NCBI GenBank assembly: GCA_021029095.1
Contig: JAJOHG010000007.1
Location: forward strand, 248,001 to 312,000
Direction: 5' to 3'
Origin: Phellopilus nigrolimitatus
Lineage: Eukaryota > Basidiomycota > Agaricomycetes > Hymenochaetales > Hymenochaetaceae
Length of the DNA stretch: 64,000 nt
The notes below the pieces were generated by a model. It did not search any database. It saw only the letters and a list, made by a program, of their open reading frames with translations, and was not told where the DNA came from. Below, in pieces: positions 11,605 to 23,400 of the stretch (the first letter of the stretch is position 1; the number at the start of each line of letters is the position of its first letter). A program made the translations under genes and the position numbers.

Positions 11605-12093
11605 TAGTGTTGTGGGCAAAACTCAAACTGGCGAGATTTGCCATTTTGCCTGGCAAAACCTGGCAATACTATGGTTTGCCGGTATGGCAAAATTGTAATA
11701 TGCTCTAAATCGCTTTTTCTGGAGATTTTGACCTCAAAAAGGCATTGCAAGAATAAATTTCAATTCCGGCAAAACTTGGCTTCGGAGGTGGCCGGCCGGA
11801 GCCGAGAGTTATAAGTAATCAGGACTTCCATAAAGAGAAGTGATTTCGGTGAATTTTTGAAAATTCTTGATAATTACGACGTACATTAAATGCAGAAAAA
11901 TGCACCTGTTGGCGAGGGGTGTAAACGGACACAACCTGCAGGTTAATTTTTTAAATTTCCCTGCCATTTTCTAAAAATATGTAACTTCTGCCAGGTTTTG
12001 CCAACCCAAAATTCGGGCTTAGTATTGCCAAACGGCAATTGCCATTTTGCCAGGCGGCAACGGCAAAACCTTCGAGTTCCGCCAACAACACTA
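11605..12093. mobile_element. hAT-like MITE with 8-bp target duplication
   Basis: A 489-bp non-coding element. Both ends carry TAGTGTTGT as inverted repeats (TAGTGTTGTGGGC left; complement of GCCAACAACACTA right). It is flanked by a perfect 8-bp direct repeat GTCTTTCA at 11597-11604 and 12094-12101. Subterminal regions are packed with GGCAAAA / TTTTGCC repeats on both sides. An 8-bp target duplication and a TAGNG-type terminus are hallmarks of the hAT superfamily. No transposase frame is present, so it is a non-autonomous (MITE-type) copy. Confidence 0.88.
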
Positions 12094-12101
12094 GTCTTTC
12101 A

Positions 12102-13521
12102 ACTCTTTCCTTTCGACCAGCTCATAAAAAGGGGAACATGAGAGAAGGAAGCTGCCACCGTGAATGGCAACTGTATTAGGACTGTGAGTACACTTTGATA
12201 ATCGCATTCTATATTACCTTTAATTGTGAGGGATGGCGAGAGCGAGTCGCCGAGGCAGAGATGAAGTGGATGAGTTTTGCCCTCATCGTCTCCACCTCAG
12301 CCATCGCGGGCACGATGTCTAGTCTTCCCGAAGCGTCGACGTCCGAAGACAAACGTCCGAGCGAAAAGCGCAAGTCTGATCTCTCGTTCGAAAAGTTGCC
12401 TTTGTTGGGGAACTCATGTGCAACTGGGGCGCAACACATTCCCGGTCAAAGCTCATTTTAAACCTGTTCACTCTGTTTCAACTCGGGTGCTGACGTCTAC
12501 GGAGGGCAATGAATCCAGGGCTTCTGCAATGAATACACCTACGTTTGTACACTGGGTGAGGTCTTGGAGTACGCTGTCGGCTGGGAGATTCTGATTCATA
12601 CCGACAAGTGTGAAAGTATAAGCTTGCCAAGTGCATCGAGACCGAGTTTCTGATCGAGGCTGCCCATTCCAACTGGCTCGAATGATTGGTCTTGTAACTC
12701 TTCTCATGGTCGTCTCGCCTTTACTTGCCTTGCCTACTCTCTGGCTGATGGTTCGGCTCGTTTGATACTTACTTCTCCAGCGCTGGAGTCGTACTCAGCC
12801 GTTTCCGAAAGATAATGACGGCTGGCCGCGAATCTACTTGAGTGTCGGTAAATTATCTTGAGTGTATCCATTGTCTTGCTGTACAATCCGGGCACCTTGG
12901 CTGCTGATATTGACGCACCTGACTCGTAAGCGGGTGACTGTTCACCTCCATACTTGCACCTCTGCGATTTGGCAACTGCAACCTGCGAATCTTCGCAAAT
13001 GCTCGTGTGTGGAATGTACGTTTTAATGACACTGAACTGGTCTTATTGATCCTCGCATCATCATTCGTTTATGCGTTGGAGCTTGACCCTTGCTCGGCTT
13101 TCTTCTGGATGTTCTAGTGATGCGAGGACTACTGTTTGTGGTGTTCTGAACATCCGCCATACTGATGGGCCAGCGACTCGCAAATTGACGAACTTCTTAC
13201 GCTTCGGTTTTCCTGGGATTTCCCTAGGCACGTTGAAAGACCAGTCAATCACGGCAGTTTACGAATACCTTATGCAGAGTCCTACTTTCCAGCATCCGTC
13301 AAATTTTCCGAAGAGCCACTAGAAAGGTCTCGTAATGCTATCCAAACGAGTTATATCGTGTCAACTGCACTTGCGATGGCGCAGTCACAGTTAGCAGCTA
13401 GTAGTAGTCATGTAGGACCGAAAGAACGAGCAAAGTTGTAATGGACTCGGCCAGCAGAGTTGGACATTGTTTTATATAAAGGAATAAATAAAATAAGAAA
13501 GGGAGAAATTTAGGAGAAGGG
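12102..13521. other. Spacer between duplication units, no gene recognised
   Basis: About 1.4 kb between the MITE and unit B. Short frames exist, for instance a Ser/Glu/Lys-rich one from 12315 and an 83-codon one at 13071-13322, but none shows known motifs or convincing splicing. It could be a species-specific gene or remnant DNA. Both readings are speculative. Confidence 0.4.
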
Positions 13522-13847
13522 GAATACGACGGTACACAGGAGTTAGATTAACTATGCCAAAATACATATCTATTTCTTTTCAAGTCACCTTTGTCGCCCA
13601 TACATGATAAACCAAAATAAAACAAAAGAGGCAAGTGAATCGCAGATCCGAGTTGACCTAAAATGAAAATGAAAAGTCGTTCTATGACTCTAGGATGAAA
13701 AAGAATGAGAGCAGGTTTCAAAAGGATAGCAGATACTTATCGATAGATTGGCATTAGAAGCATTGTTCTGGTCTCTGTATTCAAATTAGCTTCCTTAAAT
13801 GATATAGCGGAGGAGCAACTTGAAGGCCAAACGCCAGACTGCATCTA

Positions 13848-16172
13848 TTACAAGCCAAAAGAAGGGACCACCTTGGCGAACTTGCTTCGCGCACGAATTT
13901 GAGGGCCCCATTTAAAAAGCTGTTCACAAAGGGGGACAATTAGCATTATCGAGTGAACAGGTAAATTGACAATACTGACGACAAATGGAATGGGCATCAT
14001 TAAGACGGCGATACAGGCGAAGACCATGTTCGCCCATTTGAACGTGAGTCGGTTGTACATCTGTGTCGCAAATAGTGGGAACGCCATGCCCATCAAATTA
14101 CGGCAAAGACTCTGCCCCGCGAGCGCAGACGAAGCATACGGTCCGTAGCTAATATTGAGGGAGGGGAAGTACTAAAGATAAGCCGAAAGATAGATCGCAG
14201 GCAAATGACTTACCAATCGGCTAGGTATATAAATACGGCGGAGAAAATGATGAAAACCGACCACATAAAAAGCTAGAAAGATAGTGTCAGCAATTTTCTA
14301 GATAGAGTTATTAACTAGATTACTCACAATTATTCCAACAGTCATTCCAACCCAGAATACGTTCGCTGAGGACGTCCACGCGTAAATAAACATAGATGCG
14401 GGGAGGAGTATGCCTGCAAAGCATGAGGAATATAGCCGTGCTTCATGCCCTTTGGTTTTGAAGTTTTTACTAAAAAAAGATAAAAAATAAATATCGGCGT
14501 GACTTCCTGTAATAGGAGGAAGCTCACTCATAAAGTTTCTCTTGGACGAGAGCGTTGCTGATGTATCCAAGAAGCGATCCGATGCTGCGAAGCATTTTAA
14601 AGTCGGTATCCTCAATTTAGAGGCGAAGCTACTTACAACATGGTGACGAATACCGTCCCAACTTCACCGACGTTGAAGTGGTGTAATTGCTGAAATGCAG
14701 GAGAAACGGACCTATTTGGGAATATCGAGTCAAATTAATAGAAGAAAATAAAAAGGAAAGAAGATGGCGTACTCAATTAAAACATATACTAAACCCCATG
14801 CAAATCCTATCCATAACTGTATCAGAAGAAGTCGATCGTAAATATTATTATTTTGCTCTTTTTAAATCCGAAGGGAAATGACCTACACTGAAACTGGTAA
14901 CGACGGGTTCTGTGAGCAACAGACCTGAAGAGGAGCAGAAGAACAGTCAACACCTATTCGACCGTTAATCATCGTACAGAAACAGCTCACGGATAGGACG
15001 TTTACAGGAAATCGATATCAAACTGAACACACTATCCTGCTTGTCTTCGATCCGCGCGCGATAACGATTGTCACCGGTCTCCTTGCGCAGCTTTTTCACG
15101 ATCCTCACTAAAAGAATGGAAGCTCGAGTCTCTTTCAAGACAAAAAGCATTACGACGAAAAAAGCGCCTGTTGTGCTGCGAGATAATGGCCAGTGAGGTC
15201 AGCGCTAGAACAGAGGGAGGGTGGTATGGCTTTGGACATACATGAGATGAATCCATTGGATCCAGCGCCATTCCAAACGGTGGTTCATTTCAACCCACCC
15301 GGCGAACACAGGGCCAAGACCCATACAGCTCATGCCAGTAATAGAGAAGACGGCCATGGGGATGCCTCGTCTAATAATCGATTGATAAATATCAAAACCG
15401 CTTGTGCACACAAGGATGCTCACTCATAGGGAGCCCAGATGTCTGCGATAGTCCCACCTACCATAGTAGATCCAGTAGATCCTGCGGCACCTAAGAGGAA
15501 TCGAAAAACAATGACTGACTGAATATTATTTGCTCTAAAATTGATCAAACTCGTCATAAATATTTGACAGCCAAAACAAAACAAACAGACTTACAAAGCA
15601 ATGCCGAGGTGCATCGCGGCCATAAGGATGGTCGCACCAATGTAAAGAGGCTGCCGGCCAAATTCTTCGCTCAGGGGTGCGAGAATTAATGGGAAAATAG
15701 CGGATCCAAGTGGATACGCGCTGAGGCCGAGCGTCGCTTGAAACATAGTACAGTTCAGGTCACGCATCATAGACGGGTAGCCCATGGAGTAGGTACCGGC
15801 AATAGCAGCTAATGCAAAGGGTAAGCAATATATTGTATGCATGGATTTAAAAGATGTAAATACGTACATGCCATTGCTGTCAATACACACGCCGTCAAGG
15901 TAATAGCCCACTTCCGTGCACGCGTATAGTTAGCAGGGTGGCGCGGGTCTTCTTCCTCCCAGTCGATCTGCTGCGTTGTAAGTACATGATCAAATAATAA
16001 GGCTCGGAACACGCACGTAGATAATTCCGTTTGGAGGCAAGTCTGACAAGCTACCCTGTGCCGAGTTGACATTGCCGGTGGTGAGGTGCTCAGAAGGTGC
16101 CTCGATGTCCTCGCGTTCGCCAGGACGTGTCCTATTCGTAATGCTGCGTGGCGTGTCTGTCATGATTGACAT
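13848..16172 (-). CDS. MFS transporter, DHA1 type (copy B)
   Basis: Paralogue of the transporter at 6642-9116 with the same exon layout and the same DHA1 signatures: APLSEEFGRQPLYIG, GSTMVGGTIADIWAP, GPVFAGWVEM, EWRWIQWIH, KETRASILLVRIVKKLRKE and SALAGQSLCRNLMGMAFPLF, ending VPSFGL. The N-terminal tail is shorter than in copy A (MTDTPRSITNRTRPG...). All exons appear open and splice sites are retained, so it is probably functional. Differences from copy A are spread along the protein, including the last helices and cytoplasmic loop, so the duplication is not very recent. Substrate unknown. Its neighbour hydrolase is a pseudogene, unlike in unit A. Confidence 0.88.
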
Positions 16173-16231
16173 CGTCTGCTTCTTCAGTTGCGAGCTCTAG
16201 AGCACTGATTTTAAGCAAACGGGCGTCATGC

Positions 16232-16239
16232 TTTTATAT
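16232..16239 (-). promoter_or_regulatory. TATA-like box of MFS copy B
   Basis: On the minus strand this reads ATATAAAAG, about 60-67 bp upstream of the start at 16172. It matches the element at 9206-9213 in unit A. Confidence 0.55.
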
Positions 16240-17381
16240 GTGCTCATAGCTCTCATAGCTGCCAAACGTAGACGGATGCAAAGACGCCTGTGGCGATTGG
16301 TTAGACTCTCGAAACTTTTGTTCTTCCGCAGAATGTAACGAGATTGCAAAACCGCAAAAATCATTGACCCCCTTGGATGACTGCCGAATTGCCGAATCAA
16401 TTCTATCTGGCAAACTCAACAATGACTGAATATTCTAACTGATGCAATTTCTGGTCTGGTCTGGTGCGGACTCGCAATGATAAACTAAAAGTACTTTGCA
16501 AACATATAAGAATGTTTTTCTAGAGCTAATTGAAAATGCTTTGCGAGTGGAAGATGACGCGATATCTAATGTAAACTTTGCATTGGGGTTCGTTCGGCAT
16601 CCCTCGCGTAACCCGCGAAATCATGATGTCTTGCTGTGTAATCTCTTTCTGAATGGAACTCGTTCCTTTGAGATGCTGGACAGAATATAACAGGTTTGGT
16701 GCATACATTTTTGAATACGGATCGACATATGGGATGAAGGCAAGAACGGACGTCGTAGTTGACCAGCCTTCTCCGGCACAGCTCGACAACAAACAAGCCC
16801 GAAGTTCGTCACCTATGCTAATGGAAAATGTAAGACCAGCTGATGTGATTAAAACCCCACTTTTCATCAGCTTTAAAAACAATCATTCTTGATTACGCTT
16901 TTTTACAAGGCGACGATAAGAGTGAGTTGATCCATGGAGTAAATTGATCCATGACAGCGACGATGGACCTACATTCAATTTGATCGCCAGAATGATCGAC
17001 GTCTTAGTAATTTAGACTACGTTAAGGGTTTATGGAGCATCAATACACAGCACTATTCTTGTTAAAAGTGAATAAAAATAAGTCAGAAGTATATTTAAAG
17101 GGGCTACCTTCGTTAAGCACTGCCCTCGGTGGACACCTCAGCCTATGCTTAGCAAGAGTTATGCCTAATGACAAGTCAATCTGGTTATAAGGTATGGTGT
17201 CCCATCATGCAGCCTATGCTTAACGGTCGGTTCATGCTTAACGATAGTCTGCTTAACGATAGTATGCTTAGAACATTTGATCATTTGTATACGACTCATC
17301 AGGTCTTCGTGGGGAAGAACGAGCCAGAATAAAGACGAGTAATGCGGCGTAGATACGTCATGGTCGCTATCTCCCACCAAG
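16240..17381. other. Spacer in unit B, no gene
   Basis: Upstream DNA of transporter copy B. The part to about 16480 and the string around 16985-17010 match the unit A spacer. About 500 bp lies between these anchors against roughly 180 bp in unit A, so extra sequence was gained here or lost in unit A. No coding signal is convincing. Confidence 0.5.
17205..17275. repeat. Short imperfect repeats of TGCTTAACGATAGT
   Basis: The string TGCTTAAC recurs four times in about 60 bp (twice as TGCTTAACGATAGT, once as TGCTTAACGGTCGG, and a variant TGCTTAGA). It lies upstream of the hydrolase remnant. No function is evident. Confidence 0.6.
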
Positions 17382-17611
17382 ATGTCTTTGATCCCAGTCG
17401 ATAAACAAGATCGCACCATTTTCTATGCGGATCTCCGGCCTGTGTATAATGACTTTATACCAGCCGACTGTTGTTCATGGCGACTATATTCTCTGACGCA
17501 AATTACTTTGTGACTTGCAGTGATGAGTTTGTTGAGGAGCTCACCTTTACTCCACAGCTGTACTGGAATGAGCCCGAAAAATATTTTATGCCAAGACTTA
17601 TCAGTTCATAA
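17382..17611 (+). pseudogene. Hydrolase remnant, internally deleted
   Basis: This is a decayed copy of the hydrolase at 10078-11335. Its start MSLIPVDKQDRTIFYAD aligns with MPSIPVDEQNHSLFYED. A frameshift is needed to read TVVHGDYI against LIIVHGTVF. The sequence then jumps to the last exon, where YWNEPEKYFMPRLISS aligns with HWDDPEKTIELYAKIISP. About 900 bp holding the nucleophile region is missing. It cannot encode an active enzyme. Confidence 0.85.
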
Positions 17612-18112
17612 GTAGCCATGAGTTTCCATGCAGCTTCCATGCACGATTGCGTTTATGCAGAACAGATTGGTCTTCTTCAAAGTATTTGTAAATTCAAAGT
17701 CAAGACTAGATTTATGATCTATCATCGAATGATGAATGTAAGGCCAGTCCTGAGCACTGTTGAAATACGAGAGGCGAGGTCGCCAGCAAGTGTCCGTTTG
17801 TCCCGTTGGCGGTGGTGGGCCATAAGCAAACGCGATAGATACATAGCAAGCTACAAATGATTAGCCTATATGCTGCTTACTAATCTACTCGATTTGTCCG
17901 TAACCCCGAGATCAGTTATGATGTTTGATTCAAAGTTTGAAGTTGAACGGCCGCATCGAAAAGGCGCGTTACGATCACGTGCTGTTTTACATGAAGTGTG
18001 ACTTTAGCGTGCCTGCAGCTTGTGCTCGACGCTCATCTTGTCGAGGAAGATAAAATCCAGCGTCGCTGTCGACTGGCACAGAATGTCGACTAATTCGCTT
18101 TTCACGTTCCAA

Positions 18113-19745
18113 ATGTCGTACCCGTTCAGTTTCCGTCTCTCCGTCCCAGGCATCACCAATCCGTTTTTGAGTCCGAGCCAGTTTCAGAACAGACCAAAAG
18201 CGATACTGCCATCAGCGTTAAGCATCGCGAACTCGAACTCGTGGGCGCTGCCGGCCCCAGCTTATCGCCGTCGTCCTTCCCCAGGCCCTGCGCCCCCGCC
18301 GCTCGTTCGTAAAAGAGGATGGGTACCCTCCTCTGCTGAGCCCAGCAAAGCTGCTACTATATCCGCTTCGACGACGGGCATTCTCGATAAATCGGCGAAA
18401 GACAGAGATATGTCTGATTCTCAGCACGAGGACGATGCGGGCGAGGAGGTCACCTTAGGTGAGCTCTCTGATCACGTATTTCGCGTAGTTTTCTCTTTCG
18501 TCCTCTCCTGTCATACGTACAAGTTGATGCAAAGTTGATCGCTTGAGGGCGTGTGCGATTTGTATTGTATCACTTTGTTTTTCCGCGCTCCTTTTCCTCG
18601 CCATTATGAACTCTTCTGACTCATGGCATACATTATCTCAGATCTCCCACCCTCGAAGAGACGTAAGGGGGTTACGGGCTCTGTTATCTCCACGGCTTAC
18701 AATGCTGCCCTTGTCGGTGCCGCGGTCGGACTTACTGTTTATCGCATGTAAGCATATACGCATTTTACGCTGATATATGCTCACGATGAGATTCAGGTGG
18801 CGAGATCGAGGAAAGGAGCCCGAACAGGTGCCACCACCCCCGTACCAGGAGGAATGGGTCAATTCTAAAGTGAGCCAATCTTGTGTTATAGTTTAGTTTG
18901 ATCGGCTCAGGGTATTGTTATCTGCAGCGTCCTATTTCACCTTCGAAACCGCAAATTGTTCTTTCTCAGTCTCAATCCGTCCAACCCCAGTCCCGGTCCC
19001 ATTCTCAAATACAACGTTCGCAGAAAGGTCGTGCCATTCCGCCAGCCAGGCGGCATGCAGGCTCTGGTCGTCATCGCCAGAAGCTCGCGAGGCCGAAGGT
19101 GACTCGTGCTGCGAGGGATACGTCTCCGAAAAGACCATTGCAGCAGATCCAGCAGCATGTTCAGCAAGAGGTTGTCATGGAGGAAGAGCAAGACATTTCT
19201 GAGTCTAAGGACGAGGTATAAATATTTGAACGAGTTGTAATTTACCACGGCTGACGTTTTATTAGATGGACTGGATTGGAGACAAGTTAGCTCGACTTAT
19301 TGAAGAGGGTAAGCGCGCTCTCGGGAAGGAGATTGTCGTTTCGAGCGACGCGCCGGAGGATGAGGTCGATGACGGGAGTGGCAACTGGGTGGAGGAGGAC
19401 GAGCCCGAAGCATCTACATCATACGCGTCCTCGTATAGGTCGAGGCCCATTACCATCGGCAGCCCGTCCAGGTCGTCCCGCCACAAGGCAACATACAGCA
19501 TACCGCCAACTTCTCCTCGACGCCCGACCTTTGCGAACCACTCGCGCTTCCTTTCTGGCGATACCGGGGCCTCTGTTAGTCGACCCATAACGCCTTCACA
19601 ATTAGACTTCGCGCCGGAATCGACATCGTCTATGGACTTGTCTAGCATGCGCGAGGCGGAGAACGAGTGGGCGAGTCCGCATATACAGGAATCGATGGAA
19701 CGCGCTCGGGCAGCGTATCGACAAAGACATGGACTCGGCAGTTGA
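18113..19745 (+). CDS. One-pass membrane protein of unknown function
   Basis: I do not recognise this gene; it looks basidiomycete-specific. Five exons. Exon 1 is Ser/Pro-rich and disordered (start MSYPFSFRLSVPG; in-frame Mets at 18083 and 18020 are alternatives). Exon 2 has a basic patch PPSKRRKG followed by one hydrophobic segment, TAYNAALVGAAVGLTVYRM, likely a single membrane helix. Exon 3 is WRDRGKEPEQVPPPPYQEEW, carrying a PPPPY (PPxY, WW-domain ligand) motif. Exon 4 is Gln/Ser/Arg-rich. The last exon opens MDWIGDKLARLIEEGKRALG, an amphipathic helix, and continues with Ser-rich sequence to RAAYRQRHGLGS. A PPxY next to a membrane helix resembles adaptors for Rsp5/Nedd4 ubiquitin ligases; that link is inference. 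Confidence 0.65.
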
Positions 19746-20465
19746 TACTCTCACTCCTCCCTTCTTTTTTTCGGAATGTTCTCCGTTTTCTTTATTTTCC
19801 TCAGCTTCGCATCGCAATTATCAAGGTATAGTTCCGCATCATTTCGCATTTCTAAGCCTCTTCTCAACTCTTTATTTTTCATCATTACGCATTCAGCAAT
19901 TCCACGTCCATTCTACGTCCATTACGTCTGTCATGTCCATTTCTGTTTCCTGCTGCATAATTCTGCTTTTTCAAATTAAATCTCAGTCTGTTTCTGTGTC
20001 TTTGGGGACGTGGTCCTAGAAGTTTTCCGCCAAGTCGCAGTGTATAATTTAATGTAACATACTAATTCGCAGTGTCTACTGGTTGTCCAGTGATACTTAG
20101 ACCCTGTATTTTCATTGCTCGGGGAGCGTTTGATGTTTGGATTCTAAAGGATGAAAAAGCGAGTGAATAATAAGAGTGGAATTATGCGAGACGCGTGGTG
20201 AGCGGCGCGCGACGCCGTGCACAGCACCGCAGCGCCGACCATCACCTGGGCCAGTGCTTACTATCGCTGCTTGCACTGGTGATTGACGTCTTAAGGTCTA
20301 TACTTAAGCAACATCAACAGGCTGCTTACGGCGAAGTTCGACAAACTGCGAGGTCCACTACTGGCAGCTCAAGTCAGGCTTCCAGCCGACTTAACACAAG
20401 CGCATTCTTAGACTTCACTAGAACTACATCGACGAGACCAGACTGATCGCCCACCGCAGGCCGCG
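19746..20465. other. Intergenic with possible 5' exon of TBC gene
   Basis: Mostly non-coding. From 20195 to 20446 there is an open frame whose end, SSQASSRLNTSAFLDFTRTT, looks protein-like, but its frame differs from the next exon at 20466 and no clean intron joins them. It may be an upstream exon of the Rab GAP gene. Confidence 0.35.
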
Positions 20466-23400
20466 ATGGCGACCATCTCGACCCAGTTGCGCTCGTTCAA
20501 GGAGCCAACGAGGCCCGAGCTTACCCGGCTCTTCTTCGCGCTCCCGCCCGACGAGGAGTTGAATCCGGGGCAGGATGCAGGTGGCTTCAAGAGTGCAGGG
20601 GAGAAAGGCGAGCGGAGCGACGACGGCACGCGCGGCGCGATGGAGATAAATGCGGTGCTCAGTCTTGGACAGGAGGGCCTCGAGGACTCGTATGTGCGTG
20701 CGCTGCGGCTGGCATCGCTGACTTGCTCGCTGACTTACTTCCTGTGCTAACTATTAACTGCTATGCTGGTCGGACCTGTTGAACATATGTTGGACTAATC
20801 GGCGAGCAGGCTGGTCGGCTGTATCTCCTCCCGCCTTTCCTGACATTCGCGTCGCTCGACCGCAAGTCCGTGCGCTTCACGCTCCCGTTGTGCACCGTGC
20901 GCCGCGTCGAGCGGCTTAACACGCGCACAGGCGTCTTCGCGCTCAGCCTGCTCGTATGGCACGGGATGAAGATCGTGCGTTGCTTTTCGCGCGTCACCTA
21001 CCCCTGCTTATTCTGAATTTGCTTTGCACTGCGCCGACACGACACAGATCGTCCAGTTGACGGCACTACGCCCCACCGCGGACCTCTTCTGTGCGTACCT
21101 GCGCGAAGCACTCAAGACGCAACTGCAGCGCGGGCAGATGAAGGCCATGAAAGCATTCGTTAAGACGTGCTACTCCGAGGAGCTGCTCGCGGCAGGCGCG
21201 TCGGAAATGGAGCCCGAGAAGCCGGCCGAGTTCGTCATTGAAGACGGAGACCCCGAAGCGGCGAAGACGCAGGTCGTGGTGCAGACATTCCATTGTGGAT
21301 TGGGATTGAAGTTCAAGTTTCCGGGAGACCCGAAGAAGTGCGGCCGTTTTCCCTCTATATTTCTCTTCTCTACTGGTGGGACTGATATCTGCATCCACAA
21401 GGCTCCGCGAAGCGTCGAAGATCAAGCTTTGGACAACTTATTTGCGCGGTATGCCTATCCTGTTCCATGTGAATGTGTGTATATGCTCATCTCAGTGGCT
21501 CACAGCGCATGGACGCAACCTCTCGCTCCTCCGTTATCCTCAATTCACTCGTCTAGTCCAGGTTGGCCTTCCTAATCGTCTGCGGGGCGAGATATGGGAA
21601 ACTCTTGCCGGGTCACTCTACCTCCGCTTTGCCAACCCAGGTCTATACCATAAGATTCTGGAAGAAAATAAAGATAGAGCAACCACAAGTATCGATGACA
21701 TAGAGAAAGACTTACACCGGAGCTTGCCTGAGTATTCTGCATACCAAAGCGAAGAAGGCATCACGACACTTAGAAGAGTATTGACGGCGTATAGCTTCCG
21801 AAATCCTGAGCTCGGATATTGTCAAGTAAGTTTTATTTTCAAATAATTTGGGTTTTCTGAGTTGTCACAGATGCTGAAATATGTCTACCCGTAGGCTATG
21901 AATATCCTGGCTGCAGCTATCCTCATGTAAGCTGCCTTGACACTGCAATATTTAGCCGTTCATTGTGTCTGATACGCAATCATGTAGCTACATGTCGGAA
22001 GAGCAATGTTTCTGGCTTCTCGAAGTACTCTGCGACAGGCTCCTTCCCGGATACTATAGCCCGTCTATGCACGGAACGTTGTTGGACCAGCGTGTCTTCG
22101 AGTCACTGGTCCAAAAGTGCCTCCCCATGATCCATGACCATTTCCAAGTTGTCGACGTACAACTGTCTGTCGCGTCCTTGCCGTGGTTCCTTAGTTTGTG
22201 TGTAGTCGTTTTCTTGTTGGATCTATGTCATGGGGTTGACCCATTCTCATTGGGAATTTATAGGTACATCAACAGCATGCCCATGATATTCGCTTTCCGG
22301 ATAGTAGATTGTTTCTTCTGCATGGGCCCGAAGGTGCTATTTCAGGTCGGGTGCGTGCATATTCTTTTGCACTCATTCGAGACAAATTGAACAGATAACC
22401 AATTAGGCTCGGTAAGGAGAAGAGTTTCCAGTTGTGTCTCGTCTGAATTGATTGTTTGTAGCCATTCTCAAGATAAATGGTGAAGCTCTCCTCGAAATAC
22501 AGGATGATGGCGGATTCATAAGGTACATTGAAATTTCCGTGTATTTCGGGCGAGGACCTGACATATATTAGCCTCATGCGAGAATACTTCGCCTCTCTCG
22601 GCGAGTCTGCACATCCCGAGGCGCTCGACCCGCGCACGCGCGCGATCACGCGATTCCAGGAGCTCCTGCTCGTCTCCTTCCGTGAGTTTTCCGTCATCAC
22701 GGATGAGACTATCCAGTCCGAGCGAAGGAGATTCCGCGGGGAGGTCGTCCAGAGTCTCGAATCTTTCGCAAAACGCTCTGCGCTTCGCAGCCTCAAACGC
22801 TCGGGCCGTTTTAACAAAGGACAGCTCGGTCTGGTTTACGACGCACTGTTCAAGGCGATCTGTGCTGTACCCGCCGTGGTGGATGAGAAGCCGCCGGCGA
22901 TACTCCTGAATCCGGGAGGTTTAAGCGAGGAGCAGCAGAAACAAGAAACTCGAATCGGATTGCGCACGTTCAAGTTGTTCTTAAGCGAGATCTGCTCATG
23001 GGCAAGGGATGATAAAGTCATCTCCAACGGATTCAAGGTGTGAGACCCTCCCATTTGTTAAATAAATTGGTCTGATTGTCAATGGAAAGGAACGAGTGGA
23101 TCGGGAAGTCGCTGAACACGAGATTATCGACCGCTTATTCTACTTTTGGGACGCATCATGTCGAGGTTCATTGTCATTACAAGTAACTGATTTCAGTCAT
23201 CTTCGAGAACATTGCTAATGCTTGTTACTAGGATATTGTAGATGGTCTGGATGGGGTTATGTTCAACGACCTCATGGACAACATCGAGTGGTTCTTTAAC
23301 CTCCACGACAACGACAAGGACGGCTCGCTTACGAAAGACGAACTACTGAAGCTCTCAGAGTCACTTTTGGTCAGTTCATTGTGACCTTCTCTCGCCAGAT

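Larger units (their letters stand above)
13522..18000. repeat. Segmental duplication, unit B (MFS + hydrolase remnant)
   Basis: This block is homologous and co-linear with 6283-11590. The transporter is retained, but the hydrolase is reduced to its first and last parts, which accounts for most of the size difference. The right edge, with a TTGAACGGCCGCATCG...CACGTGC string near 17942-17985, matches 11528-11570. The next gene (18113) begins just after the edge. Confidence 0.85.

Noticed and set aside
16526..16882. 118-codon minus-strand frame in unit B spacer
   Set aside because: No counterpart in unit A, no motifs and no plausible promoter or splicing; probably chance.
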